Part shown: piece after piece, positions 9,150 through 18,305 of the stretch
Numbering within the stretch: the stretch's first letter is position 1
How the letters are laid out: each line of letters starts with the position of its first letter
Origin: Mesorhizobium loti
Lineage (GTDB): Bacteria; Pseudomonadota; Alphaproteobacteria; Rhizobiales; Rhizobiaceae
Reading direction: 5' to 3'
DNA: 64,000 bases
Assembly (NCBI GenBank): GCA_014189435.1
Contig: CP050293.1
Coordinates: 4,469,001-4,533,000 of the forward strand
The notes under the pieces: model-generated
What the model saw: the letters and a program-made list of their open reading frames with translations, nothing else
Told to the model about the DNA's origin: nothing
The model's database searches: none
Position numbers and translations under genes: made by a program

Positions 9150-11117
9150 TCAAGCCCAGTGAGCGACCGTCCGCTTCTCAAAGCTCTCACGGAACTGGGC
9201 GGTGGTTTTGGGAAGGAGCTCACCAGTCTCCCAGTCGAGGATCACGGCATAGTGCCGAACCGCATCGAGCGTATCGATCTCGCCGGAGCGGTATTTGCGC
9301 GCGACCTCTTCAGGATCCATACGCGCCCAGTCCTTCCGTTTCGCCCGGATGTCGGCACGGCAGGCCTCGGTTGCCGCCTCGTCGATTTCGTACTGGCACA
9401 GGTCGCGGTCGATTTCGCGGATCACCACGCCGTAGTCAGTCTTGGCGCGCTCCAGAGAAACGTAGTCGTCGATCACGTCCTCCATCACCTTGCGGGGCTC
9501 GCGTTCCAGTGGATCGCCGAAACCCCCGCCGCCGGCCGTCGGACGAGCGAACTGGTCGCCTGTGTGGACGGAGTAATCGGAGAACACGGAGCCGAGCCAG
9601 ATCTCGGTTTCTTCTCCGGCGCGCTTCATGGTCAAGCCGTGGGGCATCGACGGCAGGCCTCCTTCGACACCCCAGACGACAGCGCGCTCGCGGTCGCAAA
9701 TATAGGACATGACGGCATTTTCGGCCTCAAGCAACAACGAGGTCTTCTGCACGCCGACGCCGCCCCGCCATTTGCCGGGACCGGCTGAATCCTGCTTGAT
9801 CTGGAACTCGATCGTCCGAGTGGGATTCACCCGCTCGTTGCCTTCGTTGGGTTGCGACATCAAGCCCGTTCCGAAACAGGCGGTGGTGACATCGGCACCA
9901 TCCTTGCCGTTGCGCCCGCCCCAGCCGCCGGGCAGCCATTCGTAGAACATGAAGATCGGCTTTTCGGGTTTGCGCGCGTCCCGTCCCCCGGCCAGCAGAT
10001 ATTCGAGGTTGAAAGCACAAGCGATAGCGCGTTCGGGCATGATCTTCGACCACATCTCGAAGATCGCGTTCATGATCTTTTCGAACGGCATCAGGAACCC
10101 GGTCACCGCCACCGGCCATTCCGCGCTGACGATGCTGTTCTTTGGCGCGGTCACCTCGATCATCCGGTAAAACCCGCTGTTGAGTGGAAGGTCCGGGAAG
10201 AAGGTCTTCATGCCGGCGACCACGGCCGAGAAGGTTGCCCCCGGCGCGGAATTGTACATCGAGGCAATGGTCGAATGGCTTCCCGTAAAATCGTAGTGGA
10301 TCGTGTCGCCCTTGATCGTCATCTTGATGCGGATCGGGATCATGCCTTCGCCGGCACCGAGATCCCGATCGATGTAGTCGACCGTCTCCCAGGTGCCGTC
10401 GGGCAGGTCCGCGAGACGCTTTCGCACCGCACGTTCGACGTAGTCCTGGACCTCCTCCATACCGCGCATGACCTGGCCGCGGCCGTACTTCTTGACCAGC
10501 CGCAGCAGTTCGCGCTCGGCAGCCTGCGTCGCCTGCGCCTGGGAATGGATGTCACCGATGATCGATGCCGGATCGCGCGTGTTGGCCGCGATCATGTTGG
10601 CGACGTCGGAGCAGAAGCGGCCGCGCTGGAAAAGGCGCAGCGGCGTGATCCGCAGGCCTTCGCGGAACATGTCGCGGGCGGTGACGTCGAAGGAACCCGG
10701 CACCGAGCCGCCGAGATCCGACCAGTGTCCGTTCGACTGGGAGAAGCCGATCAGTTTGTCTTCGTCGAAAATCGGCCGGACGAGCCGAACATCGCTGAAA
10801 TGCGTTCCGCCGGCATAAGGATCGTTGATTGCGTAGACGTCGCCGGGCGCCATATCGCCTTCGAAGACCCGGATCACCTCCTTGCAGGTGTTGTGAAGTG
10901 TACCGACATGGACCGCGATATCATAATTGCCCTGGGCGACGGAGTTGCCATCGGCGTCGTGCAGGGCGTTCGAAAAGTCTCGGTTGTAGATGACGAAGGA
11001 ATAGCAGGTGCGAAGCATCTGTTCGGCCATCTGGTCGACGGTGGTGATGAAGGAGTTCTTCAGCACCTCGAACGTTACAGGATCGAGGCCAGGGCTCGTT
11101 TCAATCAGCTTTGTCAT
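9150..11117 (-). CDS. Hydantoinase B / oxoprolinase family protein (HyuB-like)
   Basis: A 655-residue HyuB-type subunit, of normal length. Family features include the N-terminal DPVTFEVLKNSF, the SFVIYNRDFSNALHDADG stretch, VYAINDPYAGGTHFSDV and the glycine-rich GKWRGGVGVQK. HyuA and HyuB together form ATP-dependent ring-opening enzymes (hydantoinase, 5-oxoprolinase) or, in relatives, acetophenone or acetone carboxylases. The gene begins three bases after the HyuA stop, so the pair is coupled. With the PxpA-like gene and molybdenum hydroxylase downstream, ring hydroxylation followed by ATP-driven lactam cleavage is a sensible model, but the substrate is not defined by sequence. Confidence 0.9.
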   Translation of the reverse strand: MTKLIETSPGLDPVTFEVLKNSFITTVDQMAEQMLRTCYSFVIYNRDFSNALHDADGNSVAQGNYDIAVHVGTLHNTCKEVIRVFEGDMAPGDVYAINDPYAGGTHFSDVRLVRPIFDEDKLIGFSQSNGHWSDLGGSVPGSFDVTARDMFREGLRITPLRLFQRGRFCSDVANMIAANTRDPASIIGDIHSQAQATQAAERELLRLVKKYGRGQVMRGMEEVQDYVERAVRKRLADLPDGTWETVDYIDRDLGAGEGMIPIRIKMTIKGDTIHYDFTGSHSTIASMYNSAPGATFSAVVAGMKTFFPDLPLNSGFYRMIEVTAPKNSIVSAEWPVAVTGFLMPFEKIMNAIFEMWSKIMPERAIACAFNLEYLLAGGRDARKPEKPIFMFYEWLPGGWGGRNGKDGADVTTACFGTGLMSQPNEGNERVNPTRTIEFQIKQDSAGPGKWRGGVGVQKTSLLLEAENAVMSYICDRERAVVWGVEGGLPSMPHGLTMKRAGEETEIWLGSVFSDYSVHTGDQFARPTAGGGGFGDPLEREPRKVMEDVIDDYVSLERAKTDYGVVIREIDRDLCQYEIDEAATEACRADIRAKRKDWARMDPEEVARKYRSGEIDTLDAVRHYAVILDWETGELLPKTTAQFRESFEKRTVAHWA

Positions 11118-11120
11118 GTC

Positions 11121-13148
11121 TCAGCCTTTCGTAACGATGATAATGTTCAGGAAGCCATCGACGGTCGCGCTCATTCCCGGCGGAACCACGGTGGTGGAAT
11201 CGAACTGTTCGACAATGGCAGGCCCCGTGAAGGCGGCGCCGGCGCTGAATTGGTCACGCTCGTACACGGCTGCATCATGAGATACGCCGTCGAACCAGAC
11301 ACTGCGGCGGCCGGCCGGCCGTGGCTCATGCGGCGAGACTTCGTGCCGCGGTATCTCGGCTTTCGGGACGATGCCGATCGCCTTGACTGCGATGCGGAAG
11401 ATCGACACCGGCGCCTCTTCGCGGCGGTAGTTGAACTCGCGTTCGTGCTCGTTGTGGAACGCCTCGATCAGCGAGCAGATGCTCTCGATCTGCGCCGGCG
11501 CCGACACCGCAAGCGAGCGCCACTGGCCCTGGTACATCATCTCGACCGTACGCTGCAGCGCCATGTCTTCCTGCGCCACGCCCTCATGGGCCAGGCGCTC
11601 AACGGCCTGTTTTTCCATTTGAACAAAGGCTGTCTGCATCTCGGCAGGCGAGACAGTCGAAGCATCGGCCATGAAGCTTTCTGAGAAATCGTGCTGCACG
11701 TCGACGAGAAGGCAGCCGAGCGCGGAGGTGACGCCGGGATTGGGCGGCACAATCACGGTTGGAATCGAAAGCTCCTTCGCCACGGCCGCTCCGTGCAATG
11801 CGCCTGCACCGCCGAATGCGACGAGTGCAAAATCGCGTGGATCATAGCCTCGGCTGATGGAGAGAAGCCGGACGGCATTGCCCATATTGGCGTTGGCGAC
11901 GGCGATGATCGCCTCGGCCGCCTGGTGGAGTTCCATGCCGAAGGGTGCCGCCACCGTCTCCTGCACCGCCTGGGCGGCCAAAGCGGGGTCGAGCGTGATC
12001 TTGCCGCCCGCAAGGCTGGTGCCGAGACGACCGAGCACGACATTGGCATCGGTGTTGGTGGCGGTGCGATTGCCATTCTTGTAGCAGGCCGGGCCTGGAA
12101 AGGCGCCGGCGGACTGCGGTCCGTTGCGCAAGCTGCCGCCTTCGTCCTGCCATGCCAACGACCCGCCGCCCGCACCGATGGTCAGCACCTCGATGGAGGG
12201 GAAGCGGATCGGATATCCAAATTCGATGTACCAGTCTTTCGTGATGCGCGACTCCCCGTTCCATGCGAGCGAGACGTCGGTGCTGGTGCCGCCCATGTCG
12301 AAGCCGATCGAGTTCAGGAAGCCGCAGAGATTTCCAATGAAGCGGCTTGCGATCGCGCCGGCTGCGATGCCCGATCCTGCGAGCCGGGCTGAAAAATCCT
12401 TGACGCTCGCGGGTGTCATGACCCCGCCACCGCTGTGCAGCAACAGGAGATCTCGCTTGTATCCGGCGGCGGCCAGCTTTTCTCCGAGACGCGACACGTA
12501 GTCGACGACGACCGGCGCGCAGACGGCGTTCGCCATGGTGGTGGAAAAACGTTCGTGCTCGAAGATTTCCGGCATGACCTCCGAGGAGATCGAGACCGGC
12601 AGATCCGGCATGGCCTCCTTCAGGATCTCACGCATGCGGCGCTCGTTGGCGCCGTTGACATAGGAGTTCATGAAGCAGACGGCGATGGACTTGACCTGCC
12701 GTTTCTTGAGAATGTCCGCGACGCGGCGCGCGGCCTCTTCGTCCAGCGCTTCCAGGATCGTGCCCTCGGCACTGACCCGTTCGCGGACGGTCAGCCGGTC
12801 GCGGCGTGGGATATAGGGCTTGGCGACATCCTTGTAGGTGTCCCAGAGGTCTTCCTTGTTGGCGCGACGGATCTCGACAACGTCGCGGAAACCCTCGGTG
12901 CAGACCATTGCGGTGCGTGGCAGGCGGCGGGTGATCAACGCATTGGTGGCGACCGTCGTGCCGTGAGAGAACATCGTCACCTGGGAAAGATCGATGCGGC
13001 CCTGCTCCACGCCGTTCATGATGGCCCGCATGGGATCGTCAGGCGTGGAGGCGGTCTTTTCGATGCGGATCGCACCGCTGTCTTCGTCCATGATGCAGAT
13101 GTCGGTGAAGGTCCCTCCGACATCGACGGCAACTCTAATTCGGCTCAT
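11121..13148 (-). CDS. Hydantoinase A / oxoprolinase family protein (HyuA-like)
   Basis: A 675-residue ATP-binding subunit of the hydantoinase/oxoprolinase family. It starts with RVAVDVGGTFTDICI, the actin-like phosphate-1 motif, and contains FSHGTTVATNALI, DMGGTSTDVSL (phosphate-2 type) and GAGGGSLAW. I start it at the ATG at 13148, which has GAAGGAAC nine bases upstream; an extension to 13178 is possible but has no such site. It would phosphorylate the ring amide and hand the intermediate to HyuB. It is the first enzyme gene after the split AraC regulator and probably heads the catabolic operon that ends at the terminator near 2612. Confidence 0.92.
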   Translation of the reverse strand: MSRIRVAVDVGGTFTDICIMDEDSGAIRIEKTASTPDDPMRAIMNGVEQGRIDLSQVTMFSHGTTVATNALITRRLPRTAMVCTEGFRDVVEIRRANKEDLWDTYKDVAKPYIPRRDRLTVRERVSAEGTILEALDEEAARRVADILKKRQVKSIAVCFMNSYVNGANERRMREILKEAMPDLPVSISSEVMPEIFEHERFSTTMANAVCAPVVVDYVSRLGEKLAAAGYKRDLLLLHSGGGVMTPASVKDFSARLAGSGIAAGAIASRFIGNLCGFLNSIGFDMGGTSTDVSLAWNGESRITKDWYIEFGYPIRFPSIEVLTIGAGGGSLAWQDEGGSLRNGPQSAGAFPGPACYKNGNRTATNTDANVVLGRLGTSLAGGKITLDPALAAQAVQETVAAPFGMELHQAAEAIIAVANANMGNAVRLLSISRGYDPRDFALVAFGGAGALHGAAVAKELSIPTVIVPPNPGVTSALGCLLVDVQHDFSESFMADASTVSPAEMQTAFVQMEKQAVERLAHEGVAQEDMALQRTVEMMYQGQWRSLAVSAPAQIESICSLIEAFHNEHEREFNYRREEAPVSIFRIAVKAIGIVPKAEIPRHEVSPHEPRPAGRRSVWFDGVSHDAAVYERDQFSAGAAFTGPAIVEQFDSTTVVPPGMSATVDGFLNIIIVTKG

Positions 13149-13250
13149 GACAGTTCCTTCGCGGGTCTTTGCGGGCAAGGCTCGGCTTTCGCCGCCCCTT
13201 GCCGGGGCGACGTCGCAATAGATTGTGGACTTGGCTCGGATTTCGTCGGG

Positions 13251-13318
13251 TCTAACTCTTTGTTTTGGCGCAATTCCGGACGGAAAACCGCTTCACACTT
13301 TTCCTGGAATTGCTCTAG
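13251..13318. repeat. Dispersed Rhizobiales-type palindromic repeat, copy 1
   Basis: The unit begins TCTAACTCTTTGTTTTGGCG and is bounded by the inverted pair GCAATTCC and GGAATTGC, ending in TCTAG. A near-identical copy is at 14480-14575 and a shorter relative at 51231-51283. Such units are scattered between genes in Rhizobiaceae genomes. The last CTAG contains the TAG stop codon of the adjacent minus-strand AraC gene. Confidence 0.8.
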
Positions 13319-14294
13319 TGCCGCTCTCTTGAGGTTGAAGCGCGGCCTGCCCGGTTCGCTGCTTCGCGACGTGTATCGGTCGGTGCGCAGCCGAATCGCG
13401 TCCGGTAGTGCTTGCAGAACTGAGACTGGTCAGCAAAGCCCCAGCGGTAAGCGATCTCGGCAACGCTGCTGATGTTGGTCACCGACATCAGCTCCTCGGC
13501 GCAAAGTTCCAGCCGGGCGTCGCGGATGAAGCCGTTGATCGACTTGTTGCTGTCCTGAAAAAGAACCTGCAGGTAACGCAGGGAGATGCCGCAGGCATCG
13601 GCCACCGCCTGCGGGCCGAGGCCGGAACTCTTCAGATTGTCGCGAATATACTGCTCGGCGCGATGCAAATGGCCGGCTCGGATCGACGAGATGCTGCTGT
13701 CCAACACGCGATCGTCGCTCACGATCGACAGGCACAGCATTTCCAGTATGTGCCTGCCCATCATCTCACGAGCGACTTCAGTGATCTCATCGAGATGGCC
13801 GATCGTGGTTCGCACCGTGTCGAGGAAGAGCGCGGCGATGCCTTGGGTCGCGTCGAAACTGAGCGCGCTGAGCCGTTCGGCGGATCCGATCCGCGCCCGA
13901 ACGCTCGCTGACGGCACCTTCAGGACCCACAGCGCGTTTGGCTTGCCGTGCCAGAATTCGTAGGGTGCATCTCCCCTCTCAACGAGGAAGCCCCCGGACT
14001 GCAATTGACGGTTCTCGACCCTTGCGAGAAATTCACCTCCGACATCTCCGGGATGGTGATGAGCAGGCTGGCGTCACGCTCGTTGAGGAAGTGGCGGCGA
14101 TGGCGGCGATAGCTCACGGCATCGCAGCGCATTTTGGACACGCTGACGAGCCCGAGAGAGAAGGTTTCCAACGTGCCTGAAAATTCACGACGGTTCCGAT
14201 ACTCGGTGTCGAGCGGAAAATAGGCTTCGGTAACAGCGGCTTGCCAGGCATCACCGCCGGCGGGACCGCCGATCGAATCGACGACGTATTTCAT
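13315..14294 (-). pseudogene. AraC-family transcriptional regulator, split by a single-base frameshift
   Basis: Two overlapping frames together give one AraC-type regulator of about 326 residues. The first frame (from 14294) encodes the N-terminal AraC-binding-like domain up to LLITIP. The second, ending at 13315, carries GGEFLARVENRQL, then ERGDAPYEFWHG and a typical C-terminal double helix-turn-helix (AVADACGISLRYLQVLFQ; VAEIAYRWGFADQSQFCKHY). The natural reading changes frame at about 14048-14054, inside TCCCGG: one missing C restores ITIPGD. The gene lies directly upstream of hyuA on the same strand and would be the natural activator of that operon. If the deletion is real, only a fragment is made, possibly from a TTG at 14004. 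Confidence 0.85.
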
Positions 14295-14447
14295 TCCCCG
14301 ACCTTTCTGGTTGGCCCCCGGTTAGCCCGGTGTTTTTCTGAAGATTACAGGAATCCGCCCCCGCGTATTGGTCAAAAACGAATAAACTTATGTGGTCGTT
14401 GGCAGCTGGCTCGCTTTCCCATGCCGGAACGGGGTTCGATTTCCCTC

Positions 14448-14575
14448 AGAGCAGTTCACCGTTTCGTGGAAACTATGAACTGCTCTAACTCTTTGTTTTG
14501 ACGCAATTCCCAAGGGAAAGCGCTATGCGCTTTTCCCGGGAAAACCGTTCACACTTTTCCTGGAATTGCTCTAGC
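14448..14575. repeat. Dispersed palindromic repeat, copy 2, with strong hairpin
   Basis: A compound element fills much of the 352-base gap between the AraC gene and the cyclase gene. Its left part is a hairpin: AGAGCAGTTCA (14448-14458) pairs with TGAACTGCTCT (14476-14486), with an inner GTTTC/GAAAC stem. The right part repeats copy 1, from CTAACTCTTTGTTTTGACG to GGAATTGCTCTAG, with an extra inner palindrome around AAAGCGCTATGCGCTTTT. It may terminate the cyclase operon. Nothing gene-like was seen in the remainder of the gap (14295-14447 and 14576-14646). Confidence 0.8.
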
Positions 14576-14646
14576 CTGTCGCTGTTCGATCGGACAGCCG
14601 CTAGTACTTGCTTGCAAGCGCGCAGTTTCGCGGGCGTGCGCGCAAT

Positions 14647-15615
14647 TTATCGAAGCGGCATCGCCACCGGCCGCATCGGCGTTCCCGTGGCGCCGCGCAG
14701 CTTGATGCAGGCACCAAAAAAGGCAAACTCATAGACCTTTTCCGCCGCCAGTTCCTCCAGCTGGGCCATTTCCAAGATGGGAACGCCGGCTTCGGCCAGG
14801 AGATAGGTGTGAACGGGGAAGAAATTCTCCTGATGTGCCGAAGGTGTTTGTTCCAGTGTCAGATTGTCGGCGCCGATCATGATCACGCCGTGCTTGGCGA
14901 GATACTCGGCGCCTTCGCGATTGAGCCCCGGCGTGTTGCTGGCGAACACCTTGTCGGGCCATAGCAGCATCTGGCCCGTGCGCAGCAGAACGACATCACC
15001 AGGCTTGATCGACAGGCCCTGTTTCTTCAGGCAACCCTCGATATCGGCCTTGCCGATCGGATGGCTCGGCGGCAACGTATCGACGCCGTGGAGAGCCGCG
15101 ACATCCAGCAGAATGCCACGCGCAAAAATCGGCGGATATTTTTCCGGTCCGCATTTTTGCCAGGCGCGGCTGCCGAGATGGTCGCGCGCGGTAAACCCGT
15201 TGAATATCTCGCCATTGTAGCCGAAATGGTTGAAGGTATCGATGTGGGTCCCACAATGGGTGTACATCGATATCGCATCGCCGGAATAGCCGACGAGCTT
15301 GTTGGCTTCGGGGGTGACACCCATGGCGTTGGCAACGATCTCACCCTGCGGCGTGTGCGTCATCCAGATCTGATATGGCTGATCGCCGGCACCGAACCAG
15401 CCGGGCATGCCGATGAAATGATCCACTGACAGATCGAACACCTTGGATGGATCGGTGCGGCTCATGATGGCCGAGCGGGACTTGGCATCGATAAGGTTCA
15501 GCATGCCGATCTCGTCGTCGCTGCCGTAGGGACTCTTGGTGACCTTATGGAATTCGGCATTGTAGGCAATGATCTTGCTTTTCATCGCCTCGTCGACATA
15601 ACACGCCATGCACAT
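14647..15615 (-). CDS. Cyclase-family metal-dependent hydrolase
   Basis: A 322-residue cyclase-family protein (Pfam PF04199; the family includes kynurenine formamidase and isatin hydrolase). The signature metal-binding motif HxGTHxDxxxH is complete: His120, His124, Asp126 and His130. These enzymes use zinc or manganese to hydrolyse amides, often cyclic ones. The start is set by AAGGAGAA seven bases before the ATG. It is the last gene of the long minus-strand operon and lies 68 bases downstream of an amidase gene, so ring opening followed by amide hydrolysis is a natural inference. The N-terminus has MCMACYVDE, with cysteines at 2 and 5, unusual for this family. Confidence 0.88.
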   Translation of the reverse strand: MCMACYVDEAMKSKIIAYNAEFHKVTKSPYGSDDEIGMLNLIDAKSRSAIMSRTDPSKVFDLSVDHFIGMPGWFGAGDQPYQIWMTHTPQGEIVANAMGVTPEANKLVGYSGDAISMYTHCGTHIDTFNHFGYNGEIFNGFTARDHLGSRAWQKCGPEKYPPIFARGILLDVAALHGVDTLPPSHPIGKADIEGCLKKQGLSIKPGDVVLLRTGQMLLWPDKVFASNTPGLNREGAEYLAKHGVIMIGADNLTLEQTPSAHQENFFPVHTYLLAEAGVPILEMAQLEELAAEKVYEFAFFGACIKLRGATGTPMRPVAMPLR

Positions 15616-15683
15616 TGCTGTTCTCCTTGTTTTTCAGTTGGGAAACCCGACCAAGGGCTTCCATATTCATCTGGACGGCAGCG

Positions 15684-17051
15684 CTATTCGCCGCGAATGA
15701 CCGCTTCGGCACAAAGCGCCACCGACAGCAGCTGCTCGTCGCGCGCGGGCAGCGCCGACAGCAGGAAGCCGACAGGCATGCCGGCCTCGCCCGTGCCGCA
15801 AGGTATGGAAACCCCGCACCAGTCCAGGAAATTGCCGAGCAGCGTGTTGCGGAGCGTGCGCATGTTGGTTTTGACGAAGAGGTCGTCATCGGTTTTCAGC
15901 GGCTCGATCGGCGGCGCCACGTGGACGACGGTCGGAAAGGCGATCAGCGCCCCGGCATCGACAAGCCGAGCGACCTCCCCGATCAGGCGGGTGCGCGCAT
16001 TGATGATCTGGAGATAGTCGACAAGCGTGATCTTGGCGCCGAGCCGCGTTCGTGTCACCACGCGCGGATCCATGTCGGCGGCCTCCGGGCCGGAAAGCCG
16101 GCTCTGATGCAAGGCATAGGCTTCCGCCGTCACCAGCGCGCCATGCTTGGCCGTCAGATCCAGAATCTCATTGAAGGCGGGAATGGCAAACCGCACGATC
16201 TTGACGCCTGCCTTGGCAAGGCGGGTGATTGCCGCCTCGAACGCATCCGAAACACCGGACTGGACATCGTCGAACACCACATTCTGCGGGATCACGATGG
16301 TCAGGCCCTGGAGGGAACCGTGGGTTATCGAGGGCGCTGACAGGCCGCGCATGGCGGCATCGATCCAGACGGCATCCCGCACCGTCCGGCAGAGCGGCCC
16401 CAGCGCGTCGAGGCTCCGCGCCAGCGGAAAGACGCCGCGCATCGAGTAGCGCCCGCGGGTGGCCTTGTATCCGACAATGCCGTTGAAGGCGGCAGGGATG
16501 CGCACCGAGCCGCCGGTGTCGGTTCCGATCGAGACCGGAACCAGACCGGCTGCGACAGCAACGCCAGAGCCCGACGAAGAGCCACCCGGAATACGCGGCA
16601 CATCCGTACTTCTGGGGTTCTTCGGTGTGCCGTAGTGGGGATTGATACCGAGCCCCGAAAACGCAAACTCACTCATATTGACGCGGCCGGTGGCAACCAT
16701 GCCGGCCGCCTTCAAATGCGAGACCACGTCGGCATCGTCGAGTGCCGGCGCGTCATGGGCAAGAACCTTGGAGCCCGCCGTCGTTGCCAGGCCGGCGATG
16801 TCGAACAAGTCCTTCCAGGCAACCGGAATGCCGTCGAGAAGGCCAAGTGAGCGACCATCCCTGATCCGGCGCGAGGCAGCGCCCGCCTCGCTCATTGCCC
16901 GGTCGCGCAACAGGCTGATGAAAACGGCCGTATCGGCATGGGCGGCAATTGCGTCGAACGTCGCTTCGGCCACCTCGATCGGGTCAACCGAACCGGACTG
17001 GATCATCACCGAGAGTTGGGCAACAGACAGGGAGTTCAGTTTTTTTGTGAT
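15684..17051 (-). CDS. Amidase (amidase-signature family), possible ATC start
   Basis: About 455 residues with the complete amidase-signature triad: Lys80 (VAWKDL), the cis-serine around Ser158 (GGSSSGSG) and the nucleophile Ser182 (TDTGGSVR). The first helix, LNSLSVAQLSVMIQSG, is the normal family N-terminus, yet no ATG, GTG or TTG lies just before it. The best ribosome site (AAAAGGAAG) is seven bases ahead of an ATC codon at 17049-17051, giving (M)TKKLNSLS. An ATG-to-ATC change or use of ATC is possible; otherwise translation would start inside the family's first helix (about 16996), or the gene would extend into its neighbour. The protein should hydrolyse a linear amide in this pathway. 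Coordinates assume the ATC start. Confidence 0.85.
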   Translation of the reverse strand: MTKKLNSLSVAQLSVMIQSGSVDPIEVAEATFDAIAAHADTAVFISLLRDRAMSEAGAASRRIRDGRSLGLLDGIPVAWKDLFDIAGLATTAGSKVLAHDAPALDDADVVSHLKAAGMVATGRVNMSEFAFSGLGINPHYGTPKNPRSTDVPRIPGGSSSGSGVAVAAGLVPVSIGTDTGGSVRIPAAFNGIVGYKATRGRYSMRGVFPLARSLDALGPLCRTVRDAVWIDAAMRGLSAPSITHGSLQGLTIVIPQNVVFDDVQSGVSDAFEAAITRLAKAGVKIVRFAIPAFNEILDLTAKHGALVTAEAYALHQSRLSGPEAADMDPRVVTRTRLGAKITLVDYLQIINARTRLIGEVARLVDAGALIAFPTVVHVAPPIEPLKTDDDLFVKTNMRTLRNTLLGNFLDWCGVSIPCGTGEAGMPVGFLLSALPARDEQLLSVALCAEAVIRGE

Positions 17052-17079
17052 GGCTATGCTTCCTTTTCTGGGGGTGTTC

Positions 17080-18300
17080 TCAGGCCGCGACAAATTGCAT
17101 CCAGCGGCGCACGAGATAATTGTGTTCGTCCATGGTGGTGTTCCAGACTGCAATGGAATTGGCACGTTGCCAGTAAGAGCCGCCGCTTCTGACCGCTCCC
17201 GCCTTGACCCGAAGCAATCCATCCGGCCCCGGAAGGTCGTTCGCCGCCGGCAATCCCTGGTACCAGTAGTCCCATTCGGCAGGCGTCATGTGCGCCCGGG
17301 ACCGTTCGGGCGTCGACATGTAGTAGCCCTGGCGCGCAACCACGGCGCCTGGCCATCCCGACAGCCACCAGTTCAGATATTCGTAAGCCGCGTCCAGCAT
17401 GCGTCCGTTCAGCCGCTTGGACAGGCATAGCCCGCCGTGCCACGCGCGGTAGCCCTCCACCGGATTTGCCAGCTCCACGGGAACGCCGCGCAGGTCCAGC
17501 TTGCTGATGCCGAGCGACCACATGCTTTCGATGACGGCGTCACCGCAGGTCATCAGATCGGCGGCATCTTCGGCGGATCTCCAGAACCCCTTGAAGAATC
17601 CGGATTTCTTGCGCGCCTCCAGAATATCCATCAGTCTGTCGATTTCCTCGACCGACATGTTGCCGAGATTTTTGAAGGTCATCAGGCCCGCCGCCTGGGC
17701 TGCGAGCGCCGCGTCGAAAATGCCGATCGCCGGCTCGTTGACCAGCGCCGCATGGCCGTGAAATCCCTCGTCCAGCAGCGCTGCCCACGAGGTCATCCGC
17801 GCAGAGTTTTTGTTTATAACCTCGGGACTGTAGGCAAAGCTGTCGAAATTGTGGGTCGTCGGCAGCATGGAAATCCAGCGCGACGGCTTTTCGTCCAGGG
17901 CAAGGTTCGGTTGTACGAAAAGCTTGGTGACCGGGGCATCGCCCTGGCCGATCCGCGCGTTCGGACCGATGCGCCCCGTTTTGGTCAGATCGGTGATTTC
18001 ATCCCAGAGGCCGATCCGATCGATATCGATCGGCTGCACCGCCCGCCAGTACCAGACGATATCGAGATTGTGAAAACATTGGTCGTAGATATCATAGGTG
18101 TCCGGTTCCAGCGCCGCCTTGTGCTGCGCCGTCATGAAATCCTGATTGTCGAATTCGATATCCATGCCGAGATCGCGCTCGGCGCCGAGCCGCAGTTCCT
18201 CCAGCAGGGAAATTGCCGTGCCGAGAATGCGAAGCTTCGGCCGGCCCTGCGTGTGAACCGCGGGCGACGACAGTGCCGATGGCTTGTTGTGCTTGTTCAT
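17080..18300 (-). CDS. ABC-type solute-binding protein homologue without visible signal peptide
   Basis: A 406-residue type 2 periplasmic-binding-protein fold related to spermidine/putrescine-binding proteins. It is a clear paralogue of the protein encoded at 21828-23063: both share SGGSYWQRA / DGGSLETRA near the C-terminus and end in LVRRWMQFVAA / LVQKWDEFLSA. Unlike that one it starts MNKHNKPSALSSP with no hydrophobic signal segment, and no upstream in-frame start would add one without running into the CobW gene. The start has AGAGGAC just upstream. It may be a cytoplasmic sensor or binding subunit, or a decayed or mis-started importer component. It lies five bases after the metallochaperone gene. 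Confidence 0.85.
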   Translation of the reverse strand: MNKHNKPSALSSPAVHTQGRPKLRILGTAISLLEELRLGAERDLGMDIEFDNQDFMTAQHKAALEPDTYDIYDQCFHNLDIVWYWRAVQPIDIDRIGLWDEITDLTKTGRIGPNARIGQGDAPVTKLFVQPNLALDEKPSRWISMLPTTHNFDSFAYSPEVINKNSARMTSWAALLDEGFHGHAALVNEPAIGIFDAALAAQAAGLMTFKNLGNMSVEEIDRLMDILEARKKSGFFKGFWRSAEDAADLMTCGDAVIESMWSLGISKLDLRGVPVELANPVEGYRAWHGGLCLSKRLNGRMLDAAYEYLNWWLSGWPGAVVARQGYYMSTPERSRAHMTPAEWDYWYQGLPAANDLPGPDGLLRVKAGAVRSGGSYWQRANSIAVWNTTMDEHNYLVRRWMQFVAA

Positions 18301-18305
18301 GTCCT

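Noticed and set aside
9852..11684. A 610-codon plus-strand open frame opposite HyuB/HyuA
   Set aside because: Same reasons: antisense to conserved genes and with charged, low-complexity composition.
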